Assembly: GCA_963751355.1 (NCBI GenBank)
Contig: CAVVVS010000091.1
Coordinates: forward strand, 11,017 to 75,016
DNA length: 64,000 bases
Reading direction: 5' to 3'
Source: CAVVVS01 sp963751355
GTDB lineage: Bacteria > Bacteroidota > Ignavibacteria > Ignavibacteriales > Ignavibacteriaceae
Shown here one piece after another: positions 18,282-28,230 of the stretch. How positions within the stretch are numbered: position 1 is the first letter of the stretch; each line of letters begins with the position of its first letter. A program made the position numbers and the translations under genes. The notes below the pieces were generated by a model that was not told where the DNA came from, searched no databases, and was given only the letters and a program-made list of their open reading frames with translations.

Positions 18282-18965
18282 TTATATATCCTCATTCCCG
18301 TTTTTGTTTTCAAGATTTTCTTCTTTGCTTGAATTTTCAGACTCTTCTTCAGATGCTTCACTTACAATAACCTTCGCATGTCTTATTACCTTATCTTTAT
18401 AAATATATCCCTTTTCTATTTCATCCAATATTGTATGATCGGGAACAGAATCATCCTTACGCTGCATCAAAGCTTCGTGGTAATCAACATCAAAGGCTTT
18501 TCCCACGGATTCAATTGTTTTCACACCTTGTTCATCAAGCATTTTCATCATCTTATCGTAAACTAGCTTAATCCCCGTTCGTATAGATTCGACATCTTTT
18601 GCATTATTAATATGAGCAAGTGATCTTTCAAAATCATCCACAATGGATAAAAGTTTAATTATAAAAGATTCTGCAGAATATTTCAAGATGTTGAGTTGAT
18701 CGTTTTCGGTTCTTCTTTTATAGTTTTCAAATTCTGCCGCTTGCCTTAATACTTTATCTTTATAATCCGAAATTTCACTTTCCAGAATTTTTATCTTTTC
18801 ATCTTTTATTCCCAACTCATTTTGAATTTCTTCCATTTCCTTTTCATCCCATAGATTTTTTGTTTCATCTTTATCTTTTTCAGTACTTTTTTCTCCGGTC
18901 TTATTTAAATTTTTATTATTTAACACTTCTTTCTCATTTTTCTTTTGTTCATTTTTCTTTAACAT
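18282..18965 (-). CDS. grpE: Nucleotide exchange factor GrpE
   Basis: GrpE releases ADP from DnaK. The 227-residue protein has a long charged N-terminal coil (about 1-80), then the family core RQAAEFENYKRRTENDQ, a four-helix segment and the beta domain VDYHEALMQRKDDSVPDHTI with YIYKDKVIRHAKVIVS. The C-terminal tail is very acidic. GGAG precedes the ATG, and the start lies 15 bases after the hrcA stop. Confidence 0.95.
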   Translation of the reverse strand: MLKKNEQKKNEKEVLNNKNLNKTGEKSTEKDKDETKNLWDEKEMEEIQNELGIKDEKIKILESEISDYKDKVLRQAAEFENYKRRTENDQLNILKYSAESFIIKLLSIVDDFERSLAHINNAKDVESIRTGIKLVYDKMMKMLDEQGVKTIESVGKAFDVDYHEALMQRKDDSVPDHTILDEIEKGYIYKDKVIRHAKVIVSEASEEESENSSKEENLENKNGNEDI

Positions 18966-18980
18966 GTTGAAGAAACTCCT

Positions 18981-20033
18981 CTATTTTGTACTTTGATTCG
19001 TTAATACTTCGGATAGAGACTTTGCAATATAATCAACTATTGCAATCACTTTTGAATATTCCATACGTTTAGGCCCTATTACACCTAACGTTCCTAAAAT
19101 ATCGCCTTGTCTGTATTCTTTGCTGATGAAGCTATACTCCGTCAACTCTTTAACTTTATTTTCACTTCCGATTGATATAAAAACCCGGTCAGTCGCCGAA
19201 CCGCCGGATTTTTCCAACACATGAATTATTACCTCTTTATCTTCAATAAGTTCAATCACTCCCTGGAACTTCTGGGGATCGCCGAATTCGGGCTGTTTGA
19301 GTACATTTTTAGCACCGGTAATCACTATTTTGTCGCTTTGTTTAATATCCTTAAATATTTTATCTACGGAGTTAACAAAAAGATGAATCATCGGTTTTTG
19401 ACTTTTATGTACATCTTTAAATCTCTCACTGAATGTAGCTCTGATATCTTGAAAAGTCGATCCGCTCAATCTTTCATTTAATAAACTTTGAACGGAAGAG
19501 AATTGCAAATCTTTAATATCCGATTTTACTTCTAATGTGATAGTTTTTACAATACCGGACTTTATACTGATAACGATCAAAATCCGGGTAGAAGATAACC
19601 TTACAATTTGTAACTTTTCCAAAACAGCCGAGTCAATTTTAGGGTAACTAACACATGCAAGCTGTTTTGTAATGCTGCTTAGTAAAGCAGAAGAAATATT
19701 CAGAAGCTCATCGGTATCCGGCTCAATGTTTTCCAAACTGTTATTTATAATTCCTTTTTCAAGAGTTCCTATTTTTTTTAGATCCATTAGAGAGTCAACA
19801 TAGTATCTGTAACCTTTGTCAGTAGGAATCCTTCCAGCAGATGTATGCGGATGATTAATATAACCAGAATCTTCTAAATCAGACATAATATTCCGAACCG
19901 TGGCAGGGGAGACGCCAAGATCATATTTCTTCGTAATATTTCTCGAACCAACGGGTGCAGCAGTCAGGATAAACTGTTGAATGACATAGCGAAGAATACT
20001 CCTCTCCCGATCGTTCAATTCACCGTTATTCAT
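18981..20033 (-). CDS. hrcA: Heat-inducible transcription repressor HrcA
   Basis: HrcA represses heat-shock genes by binding CIRCE operators and is kept active by GroEL. The 350-residue protein has the N-terminal winged helix (RERSILRYVIQQFILTAAPV, NITKKYDLGVSPATVRNIM, LEDSGYINHPHTSAGRIPTD) and the C-terminal FKxxDKIV and LGVIGPKRMEYSKVI motifs. It leads the hrcA-grpE-dnaJ operon. I looked for a CIRCE (TTAGCACTC-N9-GAGTGCTAA) in the upstream region and did not find one, so autoregulation through a standard CIRCE is not supported here. Confidence 0.95.
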   Translation of the reverse strand: MNNGELNDRERSILRYVIQQFILTAAPVGSRNITKKYDLGVSPATVRNIMSDLEDSGYINHPHTSAGRIPTDKGYRYYVDSLMDLKKIGTLEKGIINNSLENIEPDTDELLNISSALLSSITKQLACVSYPKIDSAVLEKLQIVRLSSTRILIVISIKSGIVKTITLEVKSDIKDLQFSSVQSLLNERLSGSTFQDIRATFSERFKDVHKSQKPMIHLFVNSVDKIFKDIKQSDKIVITGAKNVLKQPEFGDPQKFQGVIELIEDKEVIIHVLEKSGGSATDRVFISIGSENKVKELTEYSFISKEYRQGDILGTLGVIGPKRMEYSKVIAIVDYIAKSLSEVLTNQSTK

Positions 20034-20540
20034 AATTTCTTTAAGATTAAAAAATTTTAACTCTAAATATATTAAATTTTTTACGAAAATTTTATGTTAT
20101 TTGCAACAAAGTTCATTTAACACAGTTATTCAAAATAAATTTGATAGCCTCAGACTTCATTCTGCGATTATGCTACTTTTTCACGATATAATTTTTTCAT
20201 TTACAAAATGATTTTGTCTTTTTACACAGTCTCAAAACTTTTGGCAAGTTTCATAATGCTAAAATTAATAATTTTTTAAGTTTTTCGTAACATAAATCAC
20301 TAACTAATATTACTCTGCAAGGTGTCGTTTGCTTTTGATGTAATATTCTGTAAATGGTTTCAATAGAACAAACATTAGTTATTGCTTCTTTGTCAAATTA
20401 ACTATTAAAAAGGGAAATAAAAGGCATTTCCTATGTGCAATTATCACCGGGCAAAATTTCGTTCATAAACAAGATATTATCTACATACCAGCTTATTTGT
20501 CATTATTAAGAAATTCTCAACTAAGAAACTATTTAGAATT

Positions 20541-20621
20541 ATGAGATTTCTTCCTTAGGGCGAAATGACATTCTAACATTATCTGTCATTTCGAAGGTGC
20601 ACAGCGACAGAGATATCTCAT
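20541..20621. repeat. REP-like inverted repeat in a gene-free region
   Basis: CGAAATGACA and TGTCATTTCG are perfect inverted copies 13 bases apart, and ATGAGAT / ATCTCAT mark the outer ends. The phrase TGTCATTTCGAA with a GAGATTTCT-like end occurs as a dispersed palindromic repeat in many bacterial genomes. The rest of the 745-base stretch 20034-20778 (hrcA promoter side and cytochrome 3' side) shows no gene. Confidence 0.5.
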
Positions 20622-20778
20622 GAATTTACCGCACAAAAATTATCATGACTTATTTTGTAAGGAGTAGATTTCTCATTACAGTGGAAATAACAATTAAAGT
20701 AAAACATTTTATTCCCAGAAACTCTAATATTATACTGACTAAGTAATGATTTTGTTTATAAAACTTTAAAATAAAAAA

Positions 20779-20803
20779 CCCGTCCCGGCTAAACCGGAAC
20801 GGG
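20779..20803 (-). terminator. Rho-independent terminator of the multihaem cytochrome gene
   Basis: On the minus strand a ten-pair stem (CCCGTTCCGG / CCGGGACGGG, one G-U pair) with a five-base loop is followed by TTTTTTATTTT. It lies about 30 bases after the cytochrome stop codon. Confidence 0.9.
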
Positions 20804-20833
20804 CAATCACTAAAGAAAAGTGATGGAATGTAA

Positions 20834-23212
20834 TTACTTCAGTAGAACCATTTTCTTGGTTTGTCTAAAGTTTTTAGCACCATCTTTGGAGACAGCATCA
20901 ATCTGGTAGAAATACACTCCTGAAGACATTTCAATACCTTGTGAATTGGAGTTTAATACTACCTGGTGTGTGCCGGCTGATTGAGTTCCGTTAACCAACA
21001 CTTTTACAACTTCACCTGTAACATTGTAAACAACAATCTTAACATTGCTCTCATAAGGCAGGGTAAAGTTAATTGTTGTAGTTGGGTTGAACGGATTAGG
21101 ATAATTCTGAGCCAGAGTATATTTACTTGGACCGTTGGTGAATTCGACGTTGACCTCTTTTGAGTACTTAAATGTACCGTCAAGATCAACTTGTTTCAGT
21201 CTGTAGTATACTGTAGAACCACCGATGTTCTCAAGTTTGTCGACAAACGAATATTTAGCTAGCTTGGTTGTAGTTCCCTGACCGTTGACAAATCCAATAC
21301 TTTCCCAACTGCCAGCAGTCTTTCTTTCGATAGCAAAACCTTTATTATTGGTTTCACTAACAGTTTCCCAATTCAATGTAACTTCGTTGCCGTTAGCTTG
21401 AGCCTGGAATGAAGTAAGTTCAACGGGAACTACCCATCCAAGTTTAGCTAAAGCCGCCTGAAGAATTGCAACCGTATATTTGGTATTATGAACACCTTTA
21501 CTGGCATCGCTTACTACATACTCATATGTATAGATGCCTTTGATGATGTCAGGCTGATCTTTAATTTTAGCAGAGTCTGCTGCATCAGCTGCAGTAGTTA
21601 ATACTGCACCGCTTGCATCTTTCGGTAAGTAGGATTCTAAAATATTTGTCAAACCTTCAACTTCGGTTTGAACACCTTCAATTTTACCGTTACCATCCCA
21701 ATCGGAAGAAGCTTTAATATCATCAAATGAAGTTATTGGACCGTGGCAAGTTACACATGCACCAACAAGATCATGAGGTGTTCCGCCGGTAGTATCAATC
21801 ATACTCCATTGGTGACTTGGGCTCATACCTGTTCCGATGTTAGCCATGTGGCATGTAACGCAAGCATCTTTTACTACAGCACCGTGAGTCATTAAACCGG
21901 TGATTGTAGTATCTCCGTATTGATATGCACCTTGTCCGAATAACATATCTGTTTGCGGACCGTGATGAGGACCGAAATGAGCCGTGAAACCGTAGTACGG
22001 TGCAACATCGGTTATAGCTGTCTGACCGTCTTTTCTGGCTTGATGGCATCTCATACACATTTGACCGTTACCGCCTGCGGTAACCGAGAATCCGTTTGCT
22101 AATGTGATATTTGAAGCTATTCTCAGTCCGAAGTTATCCGGATTGTGAGGATCATGGCAAACTGCGCAGCTAATCGGAACGTCGCCGTCTGCATTAGTCC
22201 AACCTGGATTAGCTTGATTTTTAGCATATTTTACATATGCAGCACCACTGTGGCAAGGGAAGCAACTTGTTCTTGCAGTATGCTCACCATTAGGTAAATT
22301 AGCATGAACGGAAGTTACAAAATATTCACCGATTGTATGATGAGTAGGTGCATCATGGCATTGTAAACAAACGCCAGCATCAAGGCTTACACTTATCTTT
22401 GTAGGATCTGCAGTACTTCTATGTCCTTCAGCAGGTCCATGGCAGCTTTCGCATCCTATGGTAGCCGTAGGAAGTGCAGCATTATAACCAGCGCTATTTA
22501 AAAGATTCCATGCAGTTTGATCGCCTTGAGGAATTAAATATTCACCGTTATCTAAAGTGAATGTGGAAGCCCATGCAGTATCAAATCCATTCTGATGAGC
22601 AACATAACCGAAGTTATTGTTATTCGCGGTTTGATCCCATCCCGTTGTATGGCATTTAGCGCAGCGATCCACCGAATAAACACCCATCATCTGCCCATTT
22701 ACCGGGGCAACTTCAAGTTCGCCGGTAATTCCTTCTTTAAAGACATTTGCATGTGGTGTGAGTTTCCACTGATCGAATTTTTTATCCTTTGCCTGATAAT
22801 GGCAGGGAGCGCAATCAGTAGTGGTGGTGATACCAACATAATTGCTGACATAAAAAGTATCTTCATCTGCAAATGAACCGTCTACAGATAAAGATATATA
22901 GTACCATCCAGAAGTGTCAGGTACAAATGTTATATCTTTATCACTGGTGCTGCTTAGAGTAGTGGAAGAACCAGCAGGTTTACTAGCTAGAGTCCACGTT
23001 AAGCTTGAAACTGTGCCGGTTGTATCGGCAGTTAAATATACCTTCATGTGTTTAGCAATCGTATGATTACCACTGTAAACCGGAAATGTTCCGGGCGCCA
23101 TGGTACCGAGCAGGCGGGGAGACATTGGAACGGTTTTAATTGTTGCGGTCTGAGCGAATGCCACACTGAAGGCAAAAATAACACATAAAACGATACGTAT
23201 TAAGTTTTTCAT
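20834..23212 (-). CDS. Secreted nonahaem c-type cytochrome with T9SS sorting domain
   Basis: The protein has about 792 residues from the chosen ATG, which is followed by a clean signal peptide (KNLIRIVLCVIFAFSVAFAQ) and preceded by AGGGGT. The open frame continues 28 codons upstream without a ribosome-binding site. Nine CxxCH haem motifs are visible: CAPCH, CAKCH, CESCH, CLQCH, CFPCH, CAVCH, CMRCH, CVTCH and CVTCH. An Ig-like N-terminal domain precedes them. The C-terminus has a fibronectin-like stretch and a T9SS domain (AQNYPNPFNP, ending KKMVLLK). Haem number and export signal suggest electron transfer at or beyond the outer membrane. The redox partner is not in the window. Confidence 0.9.
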   Translation of the reverse strand: MKNLIRIVLCVIFAFSVAFAQTATIKTVPMSPRLLGTMAPGTFPVYSGNHTIAKHMKVYLTADTTGTVSSLTWTLASKPAGSSTTLSSTSDKDITFVPDTSGWYYISLSVDGSFADEDTFYVSNYVGITTTTDCAPCHYQAKDKKFDQWKLTPHANVFKEGITGELEVAPVNGQMMGVYSVDRCAKCHTTGWDQTANNNNFGYVAHQNGFDTAWASTFTLDNGEYLIPQGDQTAWNLLNSAGYNAALPTATIGCESCHGPAEGHRSTADPTKISVSLDAGVCLQCHDAPTHHTIGEYFVTSVHANLPNGEHTARTSCFPCHSGAAYVKYAKNQANPGWTNADGDVPISCAVCHDPHNPDNFGLRIASNITLANGFSVTAGGNGQMCMRCHQARKDGQTAITDVAPYYGFTAHFGPHHGPQTDMLFGQGAYQYGDTTITGLMTHGAVVKDACVTCHMANIGTGMSPSHQWSMIDTTGGTPHDLVGACVTCHGPITSFDDIKASSDWDGNGKIEGVQTEVEGLTNILESYLPKDASGAVLTTAADAADSAKIKDQPDIIKGIYTYEYVVSDASKGVHNTKYTVAILQAALAKLGWVVPVELTSFQAQANGNEVTLNWETVSETNNKGFAIERKTAGSWESIGFVNGQGTTTKLAKYSFVDKLENIGGSTVYYRLKQVDLDGTFKYSKEVNVEFTNGPSKYTLAQNYPNPFNPTTTINFTLPYESNVKIVVYNVTGEVVKVLVNGTQSAGTHQVVLNSNSQGIEMSSGVYFYQIDAVSKDGAKNFRQTKKMVLLK

Positions 23213-23617
23213 TGGCAAGACCCCTATATTTTGGTTTATGAATACGGAAAAAATGCACAAAAAATGTTCCAATTTTTTTGCCTTAAAATGTTTCAAATTT
23301 ATTCAATAGAATAGTTTTCACCTTTCCAGTATTCCAAAATTTAGGAAATTAAGTTTCTTTTCTATCGAACTTGAGAGAATATTTTAGAATATGTTGAATT
23401 ATTAAACAATTATTTTTATTGTTAATTATTAACATTTAATCTTTCGCATTTGAAGATTATTGTAAATCGTAAGAATAAGTTTATTGAAATCCAGCCTTTG
23501 TATTCACATCAGATTAAATTATTAAAAACTGCTTTGTTTAATAATTCATTAAATGGTAAATTTTGATACTTTTTATTTTTAATATTATTCGGATAATCTC
23601 AAATATTAGGAGAAGCT
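23213..23617. other. Intergenic region between divergent cytochrome and purM genes
   Basis: No gene and no strong palindrome are seen in these 405 AT-rich bases. Promoters for both flanking genes are expected here. AGGAGAAG, the ribosome-binding site of purM, lies at the right edge. Confidence 0.4.
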
Positions 23618-24613
23618 TTGAATAACACTTATAAATCAGCCGGTGTTGACATTGAAGCCGGGGAAGAAACTGTGAGGAGAATTAAAGATTTCGCAAAATC
23701 AACATTCAATAAAAATGTTCTTTCGGATATCGGAATGTTCGGCGGTTTTTATGAATTAGATTTATCGGTTTATAAGGAACCTGTACTTGTATCCAGTGTT
23801 GACGGTGTTGGAACAAAGTTAAAAATTGCTTTTGCAATGAACAAACATCGGACAATCGGACAGGATTTGGTAAATCATTGTGTAAATGATATAGCTGTAT
23901 GCGGTGCTAATCCGATTTATTTTCTTGATTATCTTGCTTTCGGGAAATTAAATTCGGATAAGGCTGCAGATATAATTGAGGGATTTGCAATTGCGTGTAA
24001 ACAAAATGGTTGTGCTTTGATAGGAGGAGAAACAGCGGAAATGCCCGGGCTGTATTCTGAAGATGAATATGATATGTCGGGTACAATAGTAGGAATCGTT
24101 GAAAAATCTGGGGTGATTAACGGAAAAGATATAAAAAAAGGTGATGTACTCATAGGTTTCCCTTCGAATGGTTTGCATACAAACGGATATTCGTTAGCCA
24201 GAAAAGTGCTTCTAAAAAAACATAAACTCGATGAAAGATTCGACGGACTTGATGAAACTCTGGGAGATGATTTACTTCGAGTTCACAAGTCCTATCTTAA
24301 ATTGATCAATCATCTTAAAGAGAATATTAAAATAAAAGGTTTCTCTCATATTACAGGCGGCGGTATTGTAGGAAACACAAAAAGAATATTGCCGGAAAAT
24401 CTGAAGTTGAAAATATTTTGGGATGAATGGGAAATGCCCGCAATCTTTAAACTGATCCAGGAGAGCGGAGATATCAGCAATGAAGAAATGCGAAATGCAT
24501 TCAATGTCGGAATCGGTTTAATTGCAGTGGTTAATAAAAATGATGTACATGAAACGATAAATCTTGCAAGTAATGTTAACGAGCATCCGGTAGTTATCGG
24601 TGAAGTTGTGTAA
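23618..24613 (+). CDS. purM: Phosphoribosylformylglycinamidine cyclo-ligase
   Basis: PurM closes the imidazole ring in step five of purine synthesis, converting FGAM to AIR with ATP. The 331-residue protein shows YKSAGVDIEAGEETVRRIK, SSVDGVGTKLKIA, HCVNDIAVCGANPIYFLDYL, GGETAEMPGLY and GFSHITGGGIVGN. The start codon is TTG, preceded by AGGAGAAG, and the first residues fit the family, so TTG is chosen. No other purine genes are near. Confidence 0.96.
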   Translation: MNNTYKSAGVDIEAGEETVRRIKDFAKSTFNKNVLSDIGMFGGFYELDLSVYKEPVLVSSVDGVGTKLKIAFAMNKHRTIGQDLVNHCVNDIAVCGANPIYFLDYLAFGKLNSDKAADIIEGFAIACKQNGCALIGGETAEMPGLYSEDEYDMSGTIVGIVEKSGVINGKDIKKGDVLIGFPSNGLHTNGYSLARKVLLKKHKLDERFDGLDETLGDDLLRVHKSYLKLINHLKENIKIKGFSHITGGGIVGNTKRILPENLKLKIFWDEWEMPAIFKLIQESGDISNEEMRNAFNVGIGLIAVVNKNDVHETINLASNVNEHPVVIGEVV

Positions 24614-24614
24614 C

Positions 24615-24643
24615 TGAAGGTCAACTTGGCACGTTGACCTTCA
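24615..24643. terminator. Strong hairpin after purM, without a T tract
   Basis: An 11-pair perfect stem (GAAGGTCAAC / GTTGACCTTC plus one T-A pair) with a seven-base loop begins two bases after the purM stop codon. It is followed by ATAAAAAC and not by T residues. It sits between convergent genes. It may act as a terminator or protect the mRNA end. Confidence 0.5.
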
Positions 24644-24716
24644 TAAAAACACAGTCAGCAATTCATTTTTTTTTATTTGATACGAATGGTGAAAATCATT
24701 TCGACTCATTATTCCG

Positions 24717-27377
24717 TCAAATATTTAACCAATAAGTAAACTTCGCTAAGAAAATATTATTGGCTTCAGAAGTTATTAGATTCTTAAAATCCCTGCCGAA
24801 TGAAAGATCACCCGGATTATCGGAATTTGTTTGACCGTGTGTCCAGACCAGAAAGAATACCGAACCTGGTAAAAATTCCCATCTTAGCACAACGTTTCCG
24901 CGAAGCGATTTAAAATTAAAATCCGGATTCGAAAAAGAAAATTCAGGTGCAGGTCCGCTGCCATCCGGATCAACCACATATTCTTCATTATTATCATTAT
25001 ACTTTATGGAAGAACTCTGCTTTCCGTAAAAATTTGTTTCATAAGAACGTGGTTCCTTCAACTCTTTGAAATTTGAATAATGCCCGGCTGATATAAGCGG
25101 TTGTAAAAAGACTTGAAGACTAAGCGCCGGAGTAAATGTCCAATTCAATCTAATGTTTCCACTAATTGTATTTTGATTCATTTCACCAAAAACATAGCGG
25201 GCCTTGTATGTACTTACTGCAGATGGATCTTTAAAACTGCCAACCCATTGTAATTTTTGAAAATTTCTGCTGTATGAAGGTCCTATGATTATGTTTAATT
25301 GACTATTTGGTTTCCATGTAAAATCGATGCTTATCGAGTTGGATTGACTTCCCAGCTTGTCGAAGTCACTTTCGCCGGACAAATCTACAACAAGTTTATT
25401 CCTGCTGTCGCTGTATAAATCGTAATTCAAAAATCCCGATGCAGGAGACTTTGCAAGCGGACCACCTCGTGTTAATCTATTCGAAAAGGTTTCAGGATTG
25501 AATCCCGCGTTTAATTGCGCACCATAATAATTTAAGAATTCAAAATTACTAATTAACATAAAGCCCAAATCTATTATATTACCGTCGAAATTGTAGTTCC
25601 TATAATGTGCCAAATACAGACTTTTGCTCCTGAAAATATCTCCGGGTTTATACCAGCGATATCCAAGAACAATATGTGAATTTATTACATCTGCTCTGAA
25701 TTGAAATCCGGCATCATTTGCTTCATAGCCGGGTGATGCGATTCCTACCGCGGAATTTATGTAGAAATTTCCTTTTTGTTTGTTTAATGCTACTCTTGCG
25801 GTGTAACCGGAAAGTGATGTCCTGTTACTATCCAGGCGGGCAAATTTTGCATTCGGTCTTTGGTAATATCTTAAAGGTGATTCTTGTAATTTAACCATGT
25901 AATTTTTTGAACCGTGAGAATAAGAACCGCTTAAATATCCGTTTACCACATAAGTTTCATCATCATCTAAAGTAATCCATCCGTCAACTCCGTAAACGAA
26001 AGCTTTATCGCTTAAAATATCTTTCATTTCATTTGTATTTAAATTCCGGATTGTTGAAGTCCCGATAAAACCCAGGCCCTCTCTCCCCGAATTAAATTCT
26101 TTTTGGGTGCGGACCACACTGTAATCGGTTAATGGTTCAACTTGCTGCTGAGTGGTTTTGCCCGAATTATATACTTGTGCAAAAGTTCTTGCTGTAACGG
26201 CATTGATTATTCCAACGGACCAGTCATTTCCGATTTTACCTGTAATTTTTCCGGCTCCTAAAATTCTTGTTTCATGCGGCTTTTCTACAAATTGATTATT
26301 CCCGTTTACGGATCCTTGTGGAGATCTCCCTATTCTTCTTGAATAAAAAATTTCGGGATTGCCCCAATTAAATCCCCAATTATTGTTGGAGCCGCTGTAA
26401 CCGAACATGAAAATATTTTCGCCTTCTATAAAGAAAGGTCTTTTTTCATCATAATAAGTTTCAAAGTCACTTAAATTAACTACCGCCGGATCTACTTCCA
26501 CCTGTCCGAAATCGGGATTTATAGTTGCGTCTAAATTTAGATTGCTGCCTAAACCTATTTTAAAATCGGCGCCTAAGGTTTGTTTATACTGATTTCCTTT
26601 ATAAAAAGGATCATTGGAATTGTGAACTAGATACTGTGCTTTCGATACTAAATAAGGGAGTGCTTCGAATCTTTGTTGTGCTTTTATTCCGTTCAAACCG
26701 GTAAGCTGAGCAAAGTGAGAAACGAAACCGCTCTCCTTTTTTGGAACCATTATCAAATAATCATTTTCATTTTTACGCTGAATTTTTCGTAAAAAGTTAA
26801 TTCCCCAAACCATTCTGTCCGAATCATTAAATCTTAGTTGTGTGAAAGGTATTCTTATTTCAATACTCCAGCCGTCCGACTCCTTCTTAACCGCGTAATC
26901 CCAAATTCCGTTCCATGAAGATTCATCCCAACTATCATTGAACATGGTTCCGTCAAAAATGGAGCCGGCGGCATTTACACCGAATTCATAACCGGTCCTT
27001 TTGTCGTGGTAAGGATCGAGGAAGACCATAAACCAATCTGAATTGTTTATATCATCTCTCCGGGAAAGCAATCCTTTTATCAGTTCAGGATGAGAATCAA
27101 AGAGTTTTGCCCCTATGTAAAGTGCAGACTGGTCGTATGCTACCCAAACATTTGTAGATTCGGTAGCTTTCTTTCCTTCGGAAGGTTCTTTCTGAATAAA
27201 GCCAGTAACGGGGGCATTTTTATAAACCGGTTCATTTAACATTCCGTCAATCTTAATAGTTGTATTTAATTTATATGCGTTTACATAGATGTGCTTACCT
27301 AATTTTTTTTCTGCTCCCGTAAGGAACCCCTGATAAACCATCATCAATAAAACTAAGAAGTAGAATTTAAATTGCAT
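24717..27377 (-). CDS. DUF5916 protein with N-terminal carbohydrate-binding family 9-like domain
   Basis: The 886-residue protein has a signal peptide, a CBM9-like domain (about 40-235, with IDGMLNEPVYKNAP, VWVAYDQSALYIGAKLFD and GWSIEIRIPFTQLRF), and a long beta-rich DUF5916 region that looks like an outer-membrane barrel (FEGYYDEKRPFF-type motif here TYYDEKRPFFIEGENIF). The family is widespread in Bacteroidota and its function is not established; binding of a glycan or peptide ligand at the outer membrane is a guess. GGGACGG precedes the ATG. The gene is monocistronic. Confidence 0.85.
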   Translation of the reverse strand: MQFKFYFLVLLMMVYQGFLTGAEKKLGKHIYVNAYKLNTTIKIDGMLNEPVYKNAPVTGFIQKEPSEGKKATESTNVWVAYDQSALYIGAKLFDSHPELIKGLLSRRDDINNSDWFMVFLDPYHDKRTGYEFGVNAAGSIFDGTMFNDSWDESSWNGIWDYAVKKESDGWSIEIRIPFTQLRFNDSDRMVWGINFLRKIQRKNENDYLIMVPKKESGFVSHFAQLTGLNGIKAQQRFEALPYLVSKAQYLVHNSNDPFYKGNQYKQTLGADFKIGLGSNLNLDATINPDFGQVEVDPAVVNLSDFETYYDEKRPFFIEGENIFMFGYSGSNNNWGFNWGNPEIFYSRRIGRSPQGSVNGNNQFVEKPHETRILGAGKITGKIGNDWSVGIINAVTARTFAQVYNSGKTTQQQVEPLTDYSVVRTQKEFNSGREGLGFIGTSTIRNLNTNEMKDILSDKAFVYGVDGWITLDDDETYVVNGYLSGSYSHGSKNYMVKLQESPLRYYQRPNAKFARLDSNRTSLSGYTARVALNKQKGNFYINSAVGIASPGYEANDAGFQFRADVINSHIVLGYRWYKPGDIFRSKSLYLAHYRNYNFDGNIIDLGFMLISNFEFLNYYGAQLNAGFNPETFSNRLTRGGPLAKSPASGFLNYDLYSDSRNKLVVDLSGESDFDKLGSQSNSISIDFTWKPNSQLNIIIGPSYSRNFQKLQWVGSFKDPSAVSTYKARYVFGEMNQNTISGNIRLNWTFTPALSLQVFLQPLISAGHYSNFKELKEPRSYETNFYGKQSSSIKYNDNNEEYVVDPDGSGPAPEFSFSNPDFNFKSLRGNVVLRWEFLPGSVFFLVWTHGQTNSDNPGDLSFGRDFKNLITSEANNIFLAKFTYWLNI

Positions 27378-27652
27378 TCCGTCCCTTAATATTTTCTAAA
27401 TAAGACCTGACTATTTAAGAAAAGGTCACTGCTATTCATGTTTTATTATAATTTTATTTGACCGGTTATGTATTAAATTATCCGTTTATCAATACGTTTG
27501 ATTTATGGAAATTTTTGCAAGATACTTTTTATCTAAATTTCAAAAATGATTAGGAAAAGATTTGTATCCGGGGAAACCGGAAAAGGGAGTATCTCATTAA
27601 TAAACACGCTTTTTTAATTTGTAAAAGACTTATTGCCTGTTTATATTTTTAC

Positions 27653-28168
27653 ATGAAATTTATTTCCAAATATTGTATTGCTGTATTGTTAATTTTATAT
27701 TCCGGCTGCGGTAAGGGAATAGAACCGCTTCCGGTAGAAACAACACAACAAAAAGCCGGTTTTTCAGGAACAATCACTTTTAATGGTAATTGGCAGCAAA
27801 ACGTTAAGCATACCTTTCTGGTTGTTTTTAAGAATCCGTTAAACTCGCCGGGAGATTTTAATGCTTTAAATCTTAGCTACTTAAGTCTGGAAATACCTTA
27901 CGGTGTTAAGGAGTATAAATTTAGTTCTTTGGATTCTTCTTATGTCCCTATTAGTATCGGGGAATATTCGTATGTTGCAGTTGCACAATCCGATTCCACC
28001 AATATAATATTGAACAGAACTGCCTGGCATGTAGCCGGAGTTTACTACGCAGATAACGATACAACTAAACCAGGTAAATTAATTATCCCGGAACATAAAC
28101 TGGTAACAGATATAAACATTCTATGCGATTTTAATAATCCGCCTAAACAGCCTCCGGGTGGAAACTAA
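27653..28168 (+). CDS. Lipoprotein upstream of a TonB-dependent receptor
   Basis: The 171-residue protein has a lipoprotein signal ending YSGC (Cys about 19). It then has a beta-rich domain (GFSGTITFNGNWQQNV, FLVVFKNPLNSPGDFNALNL, VAVAQS) without a recognised family and a proline-rich tail (PPKQPPGGN). It ends 62 bases before the TonB-dependent receptor gene and is probably co-transcribed. By analogy with other receptor-lipoprotein pairs it may help capture the same ligand at the cell surface. Confidence 0.7.
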   Translation: MKFISKYCIAVLLILYSGCGKGIEPLPVETTQQKAGFSGTITFNGNWQQNVKHTFLVVFKNPLNSPGDFNALNLSYLSLEIPYGVKEYKFSSLDSSYVPISIGEYSYVAVAQSDSTNIILNRTAWHVAGVYYADNDTTKPGKLIIPEHKLVTDINILCDFNNPPKQPPGGN

Positions 28169-28230
28169 GAAAATAATATTTTTCGTAACCTCGGAACTTA
28201 ATATTTATTTGATTCATTTTTAATCACCGG

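Noticed and set aside
20034..20140. CIRCE operator before hrcA
   Set aside because: No TTAGCACTC/GAGTGCTAA pair, even allowing a few mismatches by eye.
23213..23296. 28-codon N-terminal extension of the cytochrome
   Set aside because: No ribosome-binding site, and it would place a second hydrophobic stretch before the clear signal peptide. AGGGGT precedes the internal ATG.
27378..27652. Possible cobalamin riboswitch before the lipoprotein-TonB receptor pair (CCGGGGAAACCGGAAAAGGGAG region)
   Set aside because: The B12 box and the conserved GCCACTG and CCCGCAAC elements are absent, so only a chance CCGG pairing remains.
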